Positions 60,516 to 64,000 of a stretch of 64,000 bases of DNA are shown piece by piece. Position numbers and translations under genes: made by a program. Numbering within the stretch: position 1 is the stretch's first letter; the number at the start of each line of letters is the position of its first letter. Origin of the DNA: Membranipora membranacea (Eukaryota > Bryozoa > Gymnolaemata > Cheilostomatida > Membraniporidae); the NCBI GenBank assembly GCA_914767715.1, contig OU612066.1:12405001-12469000 (forward strand). The letters are read 5' to 3'. Under the pieces are notes generated by a model. That model saw only the letters and a list, made by a program, of their open reading frames with translations. It searched no databases and was not told where the DNA came from.

Positions 60516-61338
60516 TTATCTTCTCTTCTCACAAACAAATGTCCTCCTTACATGACACAAACAATCGTTCCATCTGCCATACTTGTTGATGCAGAAGCAA
60601 TCTTCCCCGCCGAAATTATTATTCGGCTCGCCTGAATTCCACCATCCGGCATGTAGCGAAATAGAATTTGTTGCATAACCATCCCAAACCCAGCGTCCGC
60701 CATAATCATTTCCACCTGCCCACTGCCATTCTTCAGCACCTATTAAATAAAAAGGAACAGTAAAATACTGACTATTTCATCTTAGTCTTCAGTGCTCAGA
60801 CCGATGCCAGTGCGAGTTTTCGGAATCACATTTTCAAAGTATAAATAATAGTGATATCACCTTCATTGGGATTCAACAACGCTGTTCATATGCAAAACTC
60901 ACCATAGGCTACCAGAAATCCAGTCAGAAATATCTGTTTTGCTGTGGTTTCTGCAGTAGCGAGTTTCCCACCTATACTTTGGCAAACATACTTGGCTTGT
61001 TGATAAGTCTTTGGAGTGCTGTTAGACTTCAAACAATAGTTTCCTGAGCTGGCAATCCATCTGCTTCCACAAGCTGATGTGAGTGCTATGCAGGCTGTAA
61101 ACAAGAATTTTCAAATGAACGCATTCTTCAGATTCTTTTCATTTATTTGTGGAAATAATGAATATGAATTTTTTTCATTGTGGCTCAAACGCGAAATAAA
61201 AATGTTTTCTACCCATGAATTAATAGCTACATTTCTCAGTAAAAGTTATTGTCAGCTATTTGTTCCCCATTTACTAATTTCTAAGTACATACCTGTCCCT
61301 ATGGTGAGTAGGTAGATGCAAAGTGACATCTTCAGCAT
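60516..61338 (-). CDS. Secreted C-type lectin, copy C, 3 exons, 153 aa
   Basis: Exons: 61293-61338, 60903-61094, 60516-60739 (GT-AG, phases as in copy A). Signal peptide MLKMSLCIYLLTIGTG. The single lectin domain keeps all family marks: CGSRWIASSGNYCLK, WVWDGYATNS, GEPNN with EPN, WND, and FVCEKRR. Loop residues around EPN differ from copy A (HAGWWNSGEPNNNFGGED versus YYWWMRGEPNNGGGDGED), which is where sugar specificity is set. Ligand and role are inferred from the family. Confidence 0.92.
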
Positions 61339-61445
61339 GGTCCCCCTCCGCAGTGTTTTTGTCCACAAAATATATGTTCACCCTCTCTGGCTCTTATCAC
61401 AACTGATTTGTGTCTGATAATGAGGATGATGGAATTGAATATCCA

Positions 61446-61453
61446 CTTTTATA
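61446..61453 (-). promoter_or_regulatory. TATA box of lectin C
   Basis: TATAAAAG, 108 bp upstream of the start codon, same motif and spacing as lectin A. Confidence 0.6.
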
Positions 61454-61634
61454 CTCACTAAAACTTAACATCCTCATCACATCAAAGTTGTGGTTTGATG
61501 GCAATGATATACTGTTATTGCATAACAGACATCTGGTCAATGTAAATCATATTGTGGCAAAAAATAAATTAACAAAATTTCATTGGATGAAATTACTGAT
61601 ATTAGGATAATGTGAAAGGCACAAAGCGATAACC

Positions 61635-63749
61635 ATAGACAAAACACACAACACTAGACTGGACACTGTGTAGTGAATAGCCTATCAAAAGGTGTCCTTA
61701 TTAAATACTGTGACGCAACGACATCTCACTGTGGTAGAAAAAGGAATGATGCATGTGTTTTTCGGAGTAATCTCCCTTTGAGGCAGATAATTTTATAGAT
61801 TTTATAGAATTTGATAGAGAATAGCAGCAGCAATCCTCTGCAGCACAGGTAACAGTTTTGTCTGTATTCTGTCTAACTAATCACTCATTTTGATGGAGCA
61901 AAAATGACATAGAAATATTAGTAAAACAGCATAGTGGAGCCCTAATCTGACCACACAGGGCGTTTCGCGCCATTGAAGTGCCACTCACTACACAAAAAAG
62001 TAGAGGCAAAACTGAAGATTTGGATCCTCACGCGTTGAGAGCATGGATTAACAACCAATTGCCAGTGCATTGTATTAGTACAGTAAATAACTCATTTTAA
62101 TTTCATAATGGTACATTACTGTTGCTATGTGTCTGCTACCATATGGATCTGATGTAAATTGCCCAGAAGAGGAGAAGCCGGAATATGGGTTGTAGTCAAA
62201 AATGTGAATAATGATAAATTTCCATTGACCATCAACTCCATCCAATTCATAAAACTCATACTACACAATATGATCATAGGTGGCCAAATACAAAGTGAGA
62301 ACACACACAATGGAAATGAGGGATCGGATTTGACCTGTGTTAATTAGAGGTGCTAGAAAAGGAAGCACTGACACTGTATGGTATGGATGAAAACCAATGG
62401 TGAGACAGTTGATAAAAAATTCTGCTCTAAGCTTCCGATTTGTTCTTTTACTATACGTTAGAGGGAATTTTCATCAGTTTGACAAACAATTAGAGCTCCG
62501 TAGGAAATTTATTTCTGCCGGCTACAAGCAGTCTGCATCACCTCCGATCAGTTAACTTCAACATGTAACAAAGCAGCTTCAGGGCATATTGAAAGCTAGC
62601 AAAAGGCAGCCTCGTCACGCAGCTACAAAAAATAGCCTCGCGTCAAAGCTATAACGAAGGCGCAATGGGTGGTATTATTTTCTCCATAAGTGTGCAGATT
62701 AACTGCTGGGATTATTTACAGTATATCGATGCAGCCTGTTGATTGGATAGCTATTGAGTTTTTATTAATGAGTTTTAAGAATTAAAACCAGTAAGTACAG
62801 TGCATACATGACTACTTTTGCCCTGTAAGTTCAAATAACCAATTTAACCAAATTTTCGAAGGTATTTAAGACACATGTGGGTAAGAAAGTTCGAAGTCCA
62901 GACCAAGGACTATGCATAGTTTAAGCAAGGAAAAGCAGTCTCTGCTTAAATTTTTTCAAATTGCCAAGCCACTTTCAAACAAGTAAACAGTTGTGCGAGA
63001 CCATAATCATCCTTGGGGGAGGGGATAACTATAGAACCTAACACATCTGCCGCTCACAATATTTATTATCATCTATAATCTGAATTAGAACATGATATGT
63101 ATTATGGACTAATGAGTATATTTATGTTTAAAGGACACACAATCACTGTATGTGTAGACATAATTATGACATACGCTAAAATGCTTGTTGCTGTTTGCTA
63201 AATAGTCATTGATAATATAAGCAGACACAGAAATATATCATGTCTTCATTAGAGTTGGGAAAATTTCCATGCCGTGTATTACATCCGTCCATTTAACCAT
63301 TCTAAATCAAAGCTGTGAATGAAAATCCTCAATAATTCAAAGCATCAAAATTGATAGTTTTATATATCCTAGAAAGAGCCAAGTCAGTTAAGAGAGTTCA
63401 TTGATAGCAACAGGACCATTGATGTTTATATTTCTCATAATATAAATATTGGCCACTGATATGGATATCTATCTGGAATTCTGAATAGGTCAACCCCAAA
63501 AGCCAAATCGGGGCTAGACTCACTGAGAATGGCTAATAGATAACCAAATTGTAGTAGAGTCATTTTTGAATAAAAAGAGACAATAACAGGCATGTCATCA
63601 ACATCTAGATGAGCACCACAATCTCAATTATATTTTTATACAATAACCATAACCTTGCCATTCCATACATCATGAGAAGTTGGAAGGACTTTGAAATATC
63701 CCATGTTGGCGACAAAGAAATAGTGCATATATGACCAATTTAATGTGTT
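61635..63749. other. Non-coding stretch before the SGT gene
   Basis: No coding exon or recognisable repeat. The right part includes the 3' UTR of the minus-strand SGT gene. Confidence 0.4.
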
Positions 63750-64000
63750 TTATTGACTGTTGCCATCACCAGCCGGAGGAGGCTGTTCACCATTGTTACC
63801 CATACCCGCTCCCTGGAACTGATTCCTCAGCTGACTAACTAACTCAGGATTAGCAGACTGCATCTGTTCGGCTAACTGTTGACCTGCTCGTAATAAGTTA
63901 TCCATCCCTCCGGGAGGACCCTCTGCTGCCGGGTCTCCACCAGTAGGAGGAGGAGCACCTGGCATACCCGGCATACCACCTCCTCCACCCATACCTGACA
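63750..64000 (-). CDS. SGTA: SGT co-chaperone (small glutamine-rich TPR protein), last exon, partial
   Basis: The stop is at 63750-63752. About 80 residues are visible: a Gly/Met/Pro-rich segment (GGGGGMPGMPGAPPP), then MDNLLRAGQQLAEQMQSANP and PELVSQLRNQ. This matches the C-terminal Gln-rich helix of SGTA/SGTB (LIQAGQQFAQQMQ...NPEL type). The TPR domains lie on exons beyond the window. An acceptor-like CAG at about 63995-63997 may start this exon, or the frame may continue. SGT proteins hand tail-anchored and mislocalised membrane proteins between HSP70/HSP90 and the BAG6/GET system in the cytosol; that role is from the family. Confidence 0.8.
   Translation of the reverse strand, partial: SGMGGGGGMPGMPGAPPPTGGDPAAEGPPGGMDNLLRAGQQLAEQMQSANPELVSQLRNQFQGAGMGNNGEQPPPAGDGNSQ

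Larger units (their letters stand above)
59914..61634. repeat. Segmental duplication, copy C
   Basis: Block matching copy A from about 33480 to 35972, with an internal deletion in MUS81 intron 14 (TTTCAAGCCCCG...GTGCC replaced by a short TA run) and another between the orphan exon and the lectin. The lectin and its upstream region are almost the same as in copy A, so A and C are the more recent pair. Confidence 0.88.

Overview
This is a stretch of an invertebrate animal nuclear genome. The evidence is GT-AG split genes with many short exons and introns of a few hundred bases, an AT-rich background, animal gene families (kelch-like, MUS81, SGT, LZTS/Fez1, C-type lectin), and a diverse transposon load (a CR1/L2-type LINE, a Ginger-type DNA transposon, a DIRS/Crypton-type tyrosine recombinase, a tRNA-derived SINE). 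I cannot name the species from the sequence.

Layout. 1-8 kb: the last coding exon of a leucine-zipper LZTS/Fez1-type coiled-coil protein (+). 8.4-14.8 kb: an 11-exon BTB-BACK-kelch gene (-), with a SINE fragment and an AT palindrome in its introns. 17.3-17.5 kb: a tRNA-headed SINE (-). 19.6-24.3 kb: a LINE with both ORFs open (+). 25.2-33.8 kb: a 15-exon MUS81 structure-specific nuclease gene (+), reconstructed with consistent splice phases to 641 codons. A 43-bp minisatellite has spread from its exon 13 splice donor. 34.8-35.7 kb: a secreted C-type lectin gene (-), convergent with MUS81.

36-62 kb is an accessory region built from duplications and transposons. The block 'MUS81 last exon + C-type lectin' recurs at about 46.3-48.8 kb and 59.9-61.6 kb. 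The first repeat copy has a frameshifted lectin. The second has an intact lectin but a stop in the orphan MUS81 exon. Between the copies lie: a decayed LINE reverse transcriptase split by a very young 2.4-kb gag-only LTR retrotransposon with TSD CTCAC; a 338-bp TTAA-flanked MITE; a 3.1-kb element with terminal inverted repeats (TIRs) and a 6-bp TSD; a 7.2-kb Ginger-type transposon (integrase plus OTU protease) whose catalytic-Glu codon is now a stop; and a tyrosine-recombinase relic followed by a pair of direct repeats. The window ends inside the last exon of an SGT (small glutamine-rich TPR co-chaperone) gene on the minus strand.

The host genes have unrelated jobs: ubiquitin-ligase adaptor, DNA-junction cutting, sugar binding, co-chaperone. 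There is no operon-like logic. What links the right half is repeated local duplication of one MUS81/lectin boundary and nested transposon insertion. No clearly new functional system was found. The most unusual items are the splice-donor minisatellite, the OTU-integrase transposon with its F-box-like downstream frame, the gag-only LTR element, and the unclassified TIR element.
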